Below, one piece after another: positions 27,692 through 35,880 of a stretch of 64,000 nt of DNA. Where the stretch lies: NCBI RefSeq assembly GCF_000948285.1, contig NZ_JYBP01000003.1, forward strand, positions 3,224,001-3,288,000, in the 5' to 3' direction. The position numbers and the translations under genes are program-made. Within the stretch, counting starts at the first letter, position 1; each line of letters opens with the position of its first letter. The notes beneath the pieces are model-generated. The model saw nothing but the letters and a program-made list of their open reading frames with translations. It ran no database searches and was not told the origin of the DNA. Source of the DNA: Geobacillus kaustophilus. GTDB lineage: Bacteria; Bacillota; Bacilli; Bacillales; Anoxybacillaceae.

Positions 27692-28828
27692 CTAAATAAG
27701 TTGTGGTTGGCGGAACGGCTCTTTGCGGGAGATCATGCAAAAGATGATCACCAACATCCGCCGAGCAATGGCGATGAGGGCTTTTTTCTTCCCGCACCGG
27801 GCCGCCAACGACCAAAACTTTCGGGACAAGGGATGCGTCTTAGATCGAGCTGCTGACCATGCCGCCTCGCATAACGCCGATCGGAGATGGGGATTGCCTT
27901 TTGTCGTGCGCGTGCTCTTTCGCTTTCCGGCGCTTTCATGGTTGCCGGGGGACAAACCCGTCCATGAAGCCGCCCGTTCCGGCGTTTCAAAGACGCTCAT
28001 GTCGGTTCCCATCTCCGCGATGATGACGGCGGCGGTTTGTTTTTTCACTCCGGGCATGGTCATCAGCAATTCGACTTCCTCACGATACGGCTCGAGCAGG
28101 CGGTCGATGTGCTGGTCGACTTCTTCGATGAACCGCTCCAATTCCTCAACGTGTTTCCACAAGAGGCGAAGGAGACGGAGCTCGTGTTCGGTCAAGGTGC
28201 CCAGCAGCGAATCGTACACCGCTTGCTTTTTCTTTTTGAGCCTTCCGCGCAGGCATTGATCCAGCTCGTCCTTGTCCACGTATCCCTTCTCCAGCAGCCG
28301 GGCAAGGATGTCTTTTCCGGAAACGCCGAAGAGATCGGAGAGGACCGAGCCGAGTTTGACATTGGAAGACTCGAGCACTTTTTGAATCCGGTTTTTCTCC
28401 GAACTCAACTGTCCGACCCACTTTTTGCGGAGGCGGGTAAAATCCCGCAATTCGCGAATATCCGCTGGGGGGACGAAACTTTTTTCAACGAGTCCATGGC
28501 GGAGCAGCTTGGCGATCCACTCGGCGTCAGAGACATCGGTTTTTCTTCCCGGGACATTTTTGATCCGTTGCGGATTGGCCAGTGTCAAGTCGACATAGCC
28601 CTCGAGGAAGGCGAAGACCGGTTTCCAATACACGCCGGTGGATTCCATGGCGACATGGGTGACGCCATGTTCTTCGAGCCACTCCAGCAGGTCGCCAAGT
28701 CCCTTCGAGAACGTGGAGAAGGTTTGAATGTCCTTTTGAATGTGTCCATCTTCTTCCCATAGCGCACAGGCGACGATGGTTTCGGCATGAACATCCCATC
28801 CTGCGCAGCGAGGATAGATGACATCCAT
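27692..28828 (-). CDS. IS110-family DEDD transposase, copy B
   Basis: Identical to copy A except Leu11→Trp, directly next to catalytic Asp12 (GWDVH instead of GLDVH); the second base difference is silent. The start is ATG 28828 with the same AGGAGG. The bulky substitution beside the first metal-binding acid might weaken activity; this is not testable from sequence alone. Confidence 0.96.
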   Translation of the reverse strand: MDVIYPRCAGWDVHAETIVACALWEEDGHIQKDIQTFSTFSKGLGDLLEWLEEHGVTHVAMESTGVYWKPVFAFLEGYVDLTLANPQRIKNVPGRKTDVSDAEWIAKLLRHGLVEKSFVPPADIRELRDFTRLRKKWVGQLSSEKNRIQKVLESSNVKLGSVLSDLFGVSGKDILARLLEKGYVDKDELDQCLRGRLKKKKQAVYDSLLGTLTEHELRLLRLLWKHVEELERFIEEVDQHIDRLLEPYREEVELLMTMPGVKKQTAAVIIAEMGTDMSVFETPERAASWTGLSPGNHESAGKRKSTRTTKGNPHLRSALCEAAWSAARSKTHPLSRKFWSLAARCGKKKALIAIARRMLVIIFCMISRKEPFRQPQLI

Positions 28829-29103
28829 GATGAAAATCCTCCTGTTCGATGATCGAGTGCGCAAACAGCGAATCCACGGGAGAAATGCGGCAGTTTTCCG
28901 TTCGTCGTCACCTTTCCTCCGCATCGGGAAAGGGCGGACAATGGGTGGTGCACCCAGTGGATTCGAACGCTTTTCCGTACAGGGTCCAAGCCACCATTAA
29001 GTATAACGTCCTATTGAACTGTTTGCGCCTACTCTTCATTATGGGAAGAAAAGGGGGATTTTCATGCCCGGGTGGAGGGCAAAACGTTGCCCATGGAACT
29101 TTT
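28829..29103 (-). ncRNA. Candidate bridge-RNA region of IS110 copy B
   Basis: Same 275-bp upstream region as in copy A. Here it is bordered by the original galU leader rather than by another IS110 end, so it lacks the right-end/left-end junction. Confidence 0.35.
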
Positions 29104-29119
29104 CAATGAAAAACCCCTC
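29104..29119 (-). promoter_or_regulatory. Orphaned galU start codon and ribosome site
   Basis: Minus strand: GAGGGG (29119–29114), seven bases, then TTG (29106–29104) followed by A's. Joining this to 25989 recreates TTG AAA AAA GTA CGC, a normal GalU N-terminus. The IS110 pair now separates the two. Confidence 0.75.
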
Positions 29120-29137
29120 TTTTCTTTATGTATTTGC

Positions 29138-29192
29138 GATACGCGCCGACGTATGGGCTATTGGATGAATAGAACATACGTCGATGCGCATC
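29138..29192. repeat. Large imperfect hairpin in the old galU leader
   Basis: The arms GATACGCGCCGACGTATG and CATACGTCGATGCGCATC are 18 bases long with three mismatches around a 19-base loop. No T-run follows in the galU direction. It could be an attenuator, an operator pair or a terminator part for the upstream coiled-coil gene. Confidence 0.5.
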
Positions 29193-29219
29193 GAATAAAA
29201 ATAGCCCCTTTGTTGGGAC

Positions 29220-29816
29220 TTAGTTTTGCAAATGGGATTTTAAGTTTAGAATCTCTCTTTCGTGTTCGATCATTTTATCAAACATGACATCTGTCCGTCT
29301 TTGTAAATACGCGACAGTTACATCGACGGACTGTTTCATGCTTGTAAGATCATTCAAAATATGCCCTTGATTGTTTTTCGAAATGCGAAGCTCCTCAAGG
29401 ATCTTTTCTTGCGTCCGCTCCACATTTCCGAGCGTTTGCTTCATGGCGGCCATATCGTGTTCTAATTTCTGTTGGCCGATTTGCAGTTGTGCCACATCGC
29501 GCTGTAACGCACGCTGGCCTTCTTGAAGTTGCGCAACGTCTTGCTGGAGTGCCCGTTGACCTTGTTGAAGCTGGGCAACATCGTTTTGAAGTTGGGAGAC
29601 ATCATTTTGGAGCTGAGATACATTATTTTGCAATTGAGCTACATCATTGCGCAGTTCTTGCTGGCCTTGCTACAGCCTGGCCACATCCTTCTGAATTTGT
29701 CCGACATCGCTGCTTAATTTTTGCTGCGTTTGCTCAACACGGTCTAGCCTATCTCGAATCGGTTCTAATTCTTCTTTTAAAACCGAACGCAGCAAATCTC
29801 TCAATTCTTGGCTCAT
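29220..29816 (-). pseudogene. Coiled-coil heptad-repeat protein with in-frame TAG
   Basis: From ATG 29816 (MSQELRDLLRSVLKEELEP, after AGGAGGGGGG) the frame runs through VEQTQQKLSSDVGQIQKDVARL, meets TAG at 29670–29672, then continues in the same frame with QGQQELRNDVAQLQ. The rest is seven-residue repeats of the NDVSQLQ/QDVAQLQ type, GQRALQ variants, and a C-terminal helix ending NLKSHLQN. The whole would be 198 codons and almost all coiled coil. TAG is one base from CAG, matching the Gln-rich context, so a nonsense mutation is the simplest reading. An internal start for the second part is possible. Function unknown. Confidence 0.7.
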
Positions 29817-29899
29817 CTTCCCCCCTCCTTTCCCTTTTCTCCCATTATAACATGTCCAACAGAGGCATAAACAAAAATATAGATAAAAACCGGGCATCT

Positions 29900-30121
29900 A
29901 ACCCGCCCTCACACCACACCCTCGACGACGGGCGTCTAAGGTGGCAGGACCGTCATCGTCCCCACCCACGGCATGGCCGAGTGCCTCCATTGATAACGGT
30001 AAGGAGACATCACCGATAAAGTAAGATAAGGAAGCTGTTTCTGTTTTGTTGACCAAACCGAAAAACAGGTCAACAAAAACCTAAAACAGTTGGCCTAGCC
30101 ATCCGGCTTAGGCGCATCTTC
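29900..30121. other. Intergenic stretch with an inverted repeat
   Basis: No gene seen. GTTTTGTTGACC (30043–30054) and GGTCAACAAAAAC (about 30068–30080) form a 12-bp stem downstream of the phosphatase gene. It may act as its terminator, though the T-run is poor. Confidence 0.45.
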
Positions 30122-30889
30122 CTAAAAGAGGCCGAGAAACTTTTTCTTTTTGATCCGCACGGGCTCGTCGCGGTATACAGTTTGCCCGTTAACGAGCTGT
30201 TCGGCGTTTTCTTGGAAGAAATAGACGGCATCAATGCCGAATTCGCAGTCGATCGTGTCATAAGCCGCCCGCATTTGGAAAGAACGGCTTGTGAGATTAT
30301 GAGCATCTGAGGCAATGAAGTGCACCCAGTTCGCTTCGATCAACTGCATTGAAAACTTCTGGATATTTTTTCCGAAGCAACCTGCCACGCTGGCGGCAGT
30401 CACTTGGGTAAGGACGCCTTTTTGGACGAGCTCGTACAGCCGATCTGGTTTTTCGATGATTTCAGCGTTTCGTTCCGGATGGGCGATTACAGGAGTGAGT
30501 CCTTTCAGCTGCATCTCAAACAGCAACTGGTTCGCGTAGCGCGGAACATGGTCGGACGGGAATTCCACCAATATGTACGGCGTTTCCTCGCCAAGCGGCA
30601 ACAAGTCGCCTTTCTCCCAGTTGTCCAACAAATCGCCGTGAACGCGGACTTCCTGACCTGCAAGTACCTTCAAGGGAATATGGCGTTGTTCAAGCTGTGC
30701 GTTCAACTGGCGGACGGCGGTGGTGACATGGGATGACGGGTTATCGTATTTCCCGTTATGGTGATGGGGAGTGGCGATGATCGTTGTAATGCCCTCGTCT
30801 ACTGCTGCTTTTGCCATGGCAATGGCATCATCCATCGTTTTTGCCCCGTCATCAACGCCCGGCAAGATGTGGCTATGGATGTCGATCAT
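30122..30889 (-). CDS. ywqE: PHP-type protein-tyrosine phosphatase (YwqE/CpsB)
   Basis: 255 residues from ATG 30889, with AAGGGGGAG upstream. PHP-fold metal ligands are visible: MIDIHSHILPGVDDGA (H5, H7), ATPHHHNGKY, PVIAHPERN and FIASDAHN. This manganese-dependent phosphatase removes phosphate from the BY-kinase YwqD and its targets, controlling polysaccharide chain assembly. The ywqC/ywqD genes are nearby on the same strand but separated by an SGNH hydrolase gene and the divergent LCP gene, unlike the contiguous B. subtilis ywqCDE. Confidence 0.94.
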   Translation of the reverse strand: MIDIHSHILPGVDDGAKTMDDAIAMAKAAVDEGITTIIATPHHHNGKYDNPSSHVTTAVRQLNAQLEQRHIPLKVLAGQEVRVHGDLLDNWEKGDLLPLGEETPYILVEFPSDHVPRYANQLLFEMQLKGLTPVIAHPERNAEIIEKPDRLYELVQKGVLTQVTAASVAGCFGKNIQKFSMQLIEANWVHFIASDAHNLTSRSFQMRAAYDTIDCEFGIDAVYFFQENAEQLVNGQTVYRDEPVRIKKKKFLGLF

Positions 30890-31076
30890 CTCCATCTCCC
30901 CCTTATTTTCCAACATCTTGAACATCATTAATCATAGCATAGGAGATTCGTCATATCAATCGCGTTTTTTGTCGGTTGTTGTCGAAAAAACTTTTTTGCT
31001 GGCGCCATTTGTTGCCTGTTGGCAGTTTGGCGGACATGATTGGCCAAAAGTGGATCTGCTCATACATTGCTTTTAG

Positions 31077-31105
31077 TTGTCCCTTCCGGAAAAACAAACT
31101 ATAAT
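31077..31105 (+). promoter_or_regulatory. Sigma-A-type promoter for the LCP gene
   Basis: TTGTCC (31077–31082), 17 bases, TATAAT (31100–31105), 38 bp before the start codon. Confidence 0.7.
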
Positions 31106-31142
31106 CATAGTGATGGATTTTACAGCCGAAGGAAGGTTGAAG

Positions 31143-32084
31143 ATGAGAGCAGAACGTCGAAAAAAGAAGAAAAAATGGCTCCGCTGGATGGTGGGAGTGT
31201 TCGTTGTACTATTCGCTGGAGCGGGAATATTCGCCTATTCTATTTATCATAATGTGAAACAGACGGCGAACCAAATGCACGAAGACGTAAACTGGAAGTC
31301 AAAGAAACGTCAGGAAGACGTTTCATTTGAGCGGAAGACGCCGATTTCGATTTTGTTGATTGGTGTCGACGAACGCAAAGGGGATCGCGGGCGTGCGGAC
31401 TCGCTGATCGTCATGACAGTCAATCCAAACAAACAGTCGATTGAGATGATCAGCGTTCCGCGCGACACGAGAACGGAGATTATCGGAAAAGGGACGGAAG
31501 ATAAAATCAACCACTCGTACGCCTTTGGCGGAGTGGAGATGACGATGGCGACGGTGGAACACTTTTTAGATATCCCGATTGACTATTACATTAAGGTCAA
31601 CATGGAAAGCTTCCGCGACATCGTCGATGCCGTCGGCGGGGTGACGGTGAACAATCCATTCGCTTTTACGTATGAAGGAACGCACTTCCCGAAAGGCGAG
31701 ATTACATTAAACGGGGACGAAGCGCTGAAATATTCGCGCATGCGGAAAGAAGATCCGCGCGGCGATTTCGGGCGCCAGGACCGGCAGAAGCAAATCATTC
31801 AGGCGATTATCGAGAAAGGCGCAAGCTTCTCGTCGCTAACGAACTACAGCGACGTGCTCGCCGCCATCGGGAAAAACGTGAAAACGAACTTGACGTTTGA
31901 GGAAATGAAAGATATTCAAACGAATTACAAAGACGCCCGCAAACAGATCAAACAGCTCCACATCACCGGCCAAGGGACGAAAATCAACGGCATTTATTAC
32001 TTGATCGTGCCGGAAAGCGAACGGCTGGCGATTTCGAACGAGTTGAAAGAGCACCTGGAGCTGAAAGCGACGGCGGTGAAGTAA
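31143..32084 (+). CDS. LytR-CpsA-Psr family cell-wall polymer ligase
   Basis: 313 residues from ATG 31143, with GGAAGG upstream. A short basic cytoplasmic tail (RRKKKKKWLRW), one membrane helix (about 16–36), then the LCP domain: ISILLIGVDERKGDRGRADSLIVMT, ISVPRDTRTEI, KINHSYAFGG, MESFRDIVDAVGGV and the late RMRKEDPRGDFGRQDRQ with the conserved arginines. LCP enzymes transfer undecaprenyl-linked polymers to peptidoglycan. Its position inside the polysaccharide control region suggests it anchors this polymer, though teichoic-acid ligation is equally possible. Confidence 0.94.
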   Translation: MRAERRKKKKKWLRWMVGVFVVLFAGAGIFAYSIYHNVKQTANQMHEDVNWKSKKRQEDVSFERKTPISILLIGVDERKGDRGRADSLIVMTVNPNKQSIEMISVPRDTRTEIIGKGTEDKINHSYAFGGVEMTMATVEHFLDIPIDYYIKVNMESFRDIVDAVGGVTVNNPFAFTYEGTHFPKGEITLNGDEALKYSRMRKEDPRGDFGRQDRQKQIIQAIIEKGASFSSLTNYSDVLAAIGKNVKTNLTFEEMKDIQTNYKDARKQIKQLHITGQGTKINGIYYLIVPESERLAISNELKEHLELKATAVK

Positions 32085-32090
32085 ATGAGA

Positions 32091-32117
32091 CGCGCACCTT
32101 AAGAGGTGCGCGTTTTC
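32091..32117 (+). terminator. Rho-independent terminator after the LCP gene
   Basis: GCGCACC-TTAAGA-GGTGCGC followed by GTTTTC. Confidence 0.8.
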
Positions 32118-32901
32118 ATTGGGCGATGAAGTGCTTGGCGAGCGCGTCGGCCCAAAGCTTGGCCCCTTCCGCGGTCGGCAAGTCGGTTTGCGGGTCGACG
32201 CAACGGTTCAGTTCCTCGCTGTTTGCATCCGGCCAGGCGGGCCAATGGTTGATATAAGGATAACCGTTCTCTTTGGCGAACGCTTCGAGCCGTTCGACTT
32301 GGCGCGGATAATACGTCGCGCTATAAATCGGATTCGGCGGCTGCAAGATCACGGCCGCATCCGGGGCCGCGGATGTAAGTTGACTGATGATTGATTTGAT
32401 ATGGGCGAGGCTGTCGTCGATCGTCACGACGCCGTTGTCGTTTAACAAAAACGGTTCAAGCAGGACAAGATCCGGCTTGTCCTTGGCCCAGTCGGCGGCG
32501 ATGCGCTTCTCGTCGGCGTCGGCGGTCGTCAAGCCGTCGTATTCGTGGACAGTGATGTGGAACGCCCCTTTCCCATACGCGTCATCTAACGCTCGCTTCA
32601 ATAATTCAGGCCAGCCGCCCGTCTCCGGCGTCGATTCCGAGCCAGCGATGACGAAGCGGATCGGGCGGTTTTCTTCAACAGCCCTCTTGATGGCGGCTTG
32701 CGCGGCCGCTGGCAGCTGTTTAGCGCGGGCGAGGATTTCCTCAGCCCGGCTTGGCGCTTCTTCCTGGTTGGCCGATGCGTCGATTTTCATCCGTGCCGCT
32801 TGCACGGTGGCGTCGATTTTTCGTTCCCAGTACAAGTGCCCGGTTATCATGAAGGCAAGACAAGCAGCGGCGACGAAAAGGATGAGAATGAAATTTCTCA
32901 A
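32116..32901 (-). CDS. SGNH/GDSL-type hydrolase, membrane-anchored
   Basis: 261 residues. The N-terminal helix (ILILFVAAACLAFMITGHLYW) is a signal anchor. The SGNH core has FVIAGSESTPETGGWPELLKRAL in block I (GSES in place of GDSL), PDLVLLEPFLLNDN, ILQPPNPIYSATYYPRQVE and a late DLPTAEGAKLWADALAKHF in place of the DxxH block. Proteins of this kind sit in polysaccharide loci and may add or remove acyl groups outside the cell; that role is inference. Confidence 0.8.
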   Translation of the reverse strand: MRNFILILFVAAACLAFMITGHLYWERKIDATVQAARMKIDASANQEEAPSRAEEILARAKQLPAAAQAAIKRAVEENRPIRFVIAGSESTPETGGWPELLKRALDDAYGKGAFHITVHEYDGLTTADADEKRIAADWAKDKPDLVLLEPFLLNDNGVVTIDDSLAHIKSIISQLTSAAPDAAVILQPPNPIYSATYYPRQVERLEAFAKENGYPYINHWPAWPDANSEELNRCVDPQTDLPTAEGAKLWADALAKHFIAQ

Positions 32902-32956
32902 CAGTTCCTCCCCCTCCTTGGCTATATAAACGGCTTCCCGCGGGGGAAGCCGTCTG

Positions 32957-33655
32957 TTATTTGTATTGATAATAGTAATAGCCGCTGCCGCCGCGTTGCT
33001 TTCGTTGGTTCAAAACTACGCCGACCAGTTTCGCATTAGCGGCTTCAAGCAGTTCTTTCGCCTTAGCGGCGGCAGCGATTTCTGTCTTGCCGCTGGCAAC
33101 GACCAACACCGTGCCGTCACATTTGTTCGCTAAAATTTGCGCATCAGTGACTGCCAACACTGGTGGAGTATCAAAGAGGACAAGGTCGTACATCTCTTGC
33201 AGTTCGTGCAAGAGGCGGTCCATTATTCTGGAACTGAGCAATTCCGCTGGATTTGGCGGGATCGGCCCAGCTGTCAATACCGTTAAGTTTTCAACGGCCG
33301 TCCCTTGCAAGGTAGATGACAGCGAAGAGGCGCTTGTCAGCACACTTGTCAGCCCAGCGTAGTTGTTTAAGCGGAACGTGTAATGCACTGTTGGTTTGCG
33401 CAAATCGGCGTCAACGAGCAACACCTTTTTCCCTTGTTGTGCGAACACAACAGCCAAGTTAGCGGCAGTTGTCGATTTTCCCTCCGATGGAGCGGAAGAG
33501 GTGACCATCAGTGACCGCAGCGGTTCATCGATGAAAGAAAATTCAATGTTCGTTCGAATTGTCCGGTATTGTTCGGAAATTGAGGATTTTGGATCATCAA
33601 AGGCGATCAAGCTTCGTTCTGCCTTTTGAAATTTTTTACGGTTACTAACGGCCAA
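32957..33655 (-). CDS. ywqD: BY-type protein-tyrosine kinase (YwqD/CpsD)
   Basis: 232 residues. Walker [16 protein letters not shown], Walker A' [12 protein letters not shown] and Walker [12 protein letters not shown] define the bacterial tyrosine kinase fold. The C-terminus ends [11 protein letters not shown], a cluster of five tyrosines that are the autophosphorylation sites. It lacks a membrane part and needs the adjacent YwqC-type activator, whose gene overlaps by 11 bp. The kinase controls polymer length and UDP-sugar enzymes such as Ugd in B. subtilis. Confidence 0.95.
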   Translation of the reverse strand: MAVSNRKKFQKAERSLIAFDDPKSSISEQYRTIRTNIEFSFIDEPLRSLMVTSSAPSEGKSTTAANLAVVFAQQGKKVLLVDADLRKPTVHYTFRLNNYAGLTSVLTSASSLSSTLQGTAVENLTVLTAGPIPPNPAELLSSRIMDRLLHELQEMYDLVLFDTPPVLAVTDAQILANKCDGTVLVVASGKTEIAAAAKAKELLEAANAKLVGVVLNQRKQRGGSGYYYYQYK

Positions 33656-34388
33656 TGGTCTCCCTCCTTGCTCGTTGCATACTCATGGCTGTTCTTGTCG
33701 TGTTTGCTGCCTGCGGAGATATGATGCTGATCGAACCAAGCACCGGCAAACCAAGATGTTTTTCGACGTCCTCTTCCGTTTTGATCGTGTTGTCCAAATA
33801 CTCAAGCAGGAAGGCAAGTCCTACACCAGTCATCAAACCGACGACAAAGGCGATGGCCATATTGAGAAGCGGCTTCGGTTTGACCGGGGCTTGATGTTCT
33901 TTCACTTCCGCTTTGGAAAGAATCGTAACGTTGTCGATGTTCATGATTTTGACGATTTCGTTTTTGAACACTTCGGCCGTCTTGTTGGCGATCTTGGCCG
34001 CCATGGCGGGATCTGGGTCTTGGACGATGACGGAGAACACTTGCGAGTCTTTCTCGCTTGACACCTGAATTTGTTCGTTTAGTTCATCGAGCGTCCGGTC
34101 GAGACGGAGCTCGTTTTTGACTTTTTCCAAAATCGCCGGGCTTTTGATGATGACGCTGTACGTGTTAATGAGCTGCACGTTCGTTTGGATTTCGTTGAAG
34201 TTGTAAAGCTGCTGCTCCGATTTCGCCTGGTTGACGAGAATTTGCGTTGACGCTTGATAAATCGGCGTCAAGACAAAATAGCTGACCGCACCGCTCACAA
34301 CGGTGGCCAGTGCCGTGATCAAGACAATGAGCCAAAGCCGTTTGCGCAATATGTCGAACAGCTCGCGCAAGCTGATCGTTTCTTCCAT
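33645..34388 (-). CDS. ywqC: Chain-length regulator / kinase activator (YwqC/CpsC, Wzz family)
   Basis: 247 residues from ATG 34388 ([16 protein letters not shown]), with a G-rich ribosome site. Two membrane helices, at about 18–40 and about 173–193 ([23 protein letters not shown]), enclose a Wzz-type extracytoplasmic domain. The proline-rich [10 protein letters not shown] precedes the second helix, and the cytoplasmic tail that docks the kinase follows. It is the first gene of the control operon. A TATAAT lies at 34447–34452 on the minus strand, but I see no good -35. Confidence 0.94.
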   Translation of the reverse strand: MEETISLRELFDILRKRLWLIVLITALATVVSGAVSYFVLTPIYQASTQILVNQAKSEQQLYNFNEIQTNVQLINTYSVIIKSPAILEKVKNELRLDRTLDELNEQIQVSSEKDSQVFSVIVQDPDPAMAAKIANKTAEVFKNEIVKIMNIDNVTILSKAEVKEHQAPVKPKPLLNMAIAFVVGLMTGVGLAFLLEYLDNTIKTEEDVEKHLGLPVLGSISIISPQAANTTRTAMSMQRARRETIGR

Positions 34389-34504
34389 TGTGTCCCCCCC
34401 CCTATGATCTCCTATCCGCATCTTTCGACAATCGATGGACATTCCCATTATAGCGGATATAAACAGACATATCTAGCCGAAATCAGTACTAATTTTGGCC
34501 AAAC

Positions 34505-34535
34505 AAAAATAGGCCGCCTTAGAAGGCAGCCTTTG
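34505..34535 (-). terminator. Terminator of the Asp/Asn-rich lipoprotein gene
   Basis: Minus strand AGGCTGCCTT-CT-AAGGCGGCCT followed by ATTTTTG. Confidence 0.8.
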
Positions 34536-34541
34536 TCTGCG

Positions 34542-34913
34542 TTATTCGTCTTTGTTGTCTTTGTCGTTGGCGTCTCGCGGGTCTTCAATCGGGTCTTCGC
34601 GGTCCGGAACTGCGTCACGCTCATCGTCACCCGGTCCGTTGTTCGTGTCGTCTCCCGGCGGGAGTTGGTTGTTTTGGTTGTCGTTCAGATCGGTATCGCG
34701 GGTGTCCGGGATGCCGTCATTGTCTTTGTCGTTGTCGACATTATCGTTTTGGTTGATGTCATCGGCCGGGTTCATGTCTTGATCGTTGACATCGTTTTGA
34801 TTGTTGTTCGGCGGCGGTGGATTGTTGTTATCGCGGTTCATATTGCATCCAGCCGCTAAAAAGAGGGCGACGAAGGCGCTGAACAACCGGATCAACAGCG
34901 CTTTTTTCTTCAT
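34542..34913 (-). CDS. Asp/Asn-rich lipoprotein
   Basis: 123 residues. Lipoprotein signal with lipobox LAAGC (Cys23). The mature part is low complexity: a [10 protein letters not shown] stretch, then [19 protein letters not shown], resembling calcium-binding thrombospondin type-3 repeats, and an acidic tail. It is strongly acidic with no enzymatic motif. Possible roles are cation binding or spacing at the cell surface. It has its own terminator and lies between fabZ and ywqC. Confidence 0.75.
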   Translation of the reverse strand: MKKKALLIRLFSAFVALFLAAGCNMNRDNNNPPPPNNNQNDVNDQDMNPADDINQNDNVDNDKDNDGIPDTRDTDLNDNQNNQLPPGDDTNNGPGDDERDAVPDREDPIEDPRDANDKDNKDE

Positions 34914-35022
34914 CCTATCTGCTCCTTTCTGTTTGTTGTTGTGACCTTATGTAAGGCCGGTCCTTGTTTATCTTTCCCAGAAAGAAACTTTTCATTCGTT
35001 CGCTATATAGCGCAGCCGACAA

Positions 35023-35054
35023 GAAAAAACGCGCTCCCCAAAGGAACGCGTTTT
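35023..35054 (-). terminator. fabZ terminator
   Basis: Minus strand AACGCG-TTCC…GGGGAG-CGCGTT followed by TTTTT. Confidence 0.75.
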
Positions 35055-35056
35055 GT

Positions 35057-35494
35057 TCAGTCAGCTGGTTTGTCGCCAAGAGCGAACATCAACTCCGTTT
35101 CGCAGACGAGCTCACTGTCGACGGTAGCGACGCCTTTGCCTTTGCCGATGGCGCCGCGGGCGCGGAGGATCTCGACTTCAAGGCGAATTTGGTCGCCCGG
35201 TTTGACTTGTTTTTTAAAGCGGCAGTTGTCGATGCCGGCGAAAAAGGCGAGGCGGCCTCGGTTTTCCTCGCTTTGCAGGAGGACGACGGCGCCGACTTGG
35301 GCGAGCGCTTCGACGATCAACACGCCGGGCATGACCGGGTATTTAGGGAAGTGGCCGGCGAAAAATGATTCGTTGGCGCTCACGTTTTTGATGCCGACGG
35401 CGCGCTTCCCTTCTTCGATTTCGACGATGCGGTCAACAAGCAAAAACGGATAGCGGTGCGGGATGATGGACTGGATTTGCTGGATGTCAAGCAT
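35057..35494 (-). CDS. fabZ: (3R)-hydroxyacyl-ACP dehydratase
   Basis: 145 residues from ATG 35494 ([17 protein letters not shown]), with AAAGGAG upstream. Hot-dog fold dehydratase of fatty-acid elongation. [11 protein letters not shown], catalytic His in [14 protein letters not shown] and Glu in [12 protein letters not shown] are all present. Next to flhP/flhO/mbl as in B. subtilis. Confidence 0.97.
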   Translation of the reverse strand: MLDIQQIQSIIPHRYPFLLVDRIVEIEEGKRAVGIKNVSANESFFAGHFPKYPVMPGVLIVEALAQVGAVVLLQSEENRGRLAFFAGIDNCRFKKQVKPGDQIRLEVEILRARGAIGKGKGVATVDSELVCETELMFALGDKPAD

Positions 35495-35527
35495 GGGCAA
35501 ACTCCTTTCTCTCGTTTGGCGGCTTAA

Positions 35528-35869
35528 TCAGCCGCGGTCCGTTCCTTTCTCGACGATATCGATGATGTGCTTCCACGTGGACGGGCGGAATACATCGAGC
35601 GGCTTCCCATCACCGATGGCGCTGTAGCCGACGACCGCGCCGGCGGCGAGGCTTGCGGCCATCAAGACGATCACGAAGATCAGCCGAAGCCAGATCGGGA
35701 TGAGCCGGGTGCGGACGAACCGGCGCGGCGCGGCCGCCTCCCCTTCCGGCGGAAGGGCTTTGGCTTCTGGTTCGGCGGGAGCCGGCGGGCTCTTTTTCAC
35801 TCGGCCTTTCCGCCTCGCCATCCGCGAAGACGGCGAGTGCATACGTTCTTGATGCCTCTCATCACTCAT
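35528..35869 (-). CDS. EpuA-like membrane protein (annotated in relatives as RNA polymerase subunit beta)
   Basis: 113 residues. A long basic/proline-alanine N-terminal region (about 1–55), one membrane helix (LIFVIVLMAASLAAGAVVGYSAI) and the conserved C-terminal GDGKPLDVFRPSTWKHIIDIVEKGTD match the EpuA family. In databases this family often carries a misleading RNA-polymerase name. The start at 35869 has AAGGAGG. It follows flhP directly. Confidence 0.75.
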   Translation of the reverse strand: MSDERHQERMHSPSSRMARRKGRVKKSPPAPAEPEAKALPPEGEAAAPRRFVRTRLIPIWLRLIFVIVLMAASLAAGAVVGYSAIGDGKPLDVFRPSTWKHIIDIVEKGTDRG

Positions 35870-35880
35870 AGCGATCCTCC

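Larger units (their letters stand above)
27549..29103 (-). mobile_element. IS110-family element, tandem copy B (1555 bp)
   Basis: Directly abuts copy A, so its right end (transposase 3' side) meets the left end of copy A at 27548/27549. Its other end joins galU's original leader at 29104. Confidence 0.9.

Noticed and set aside
29500-29660. The heptad-repeat DNA as a CRISPR or tandem-repeat array
   Set aside because: The repeats are coding, about 21–42 bp, adjacent and without unique spacers.
34447-34452. TATAAT as the ywqC promoter
   Set aside because: There is no acceptable -35 at 16–18 bases, so it is only mentioned in the ywqC entry and not listed as a feature.
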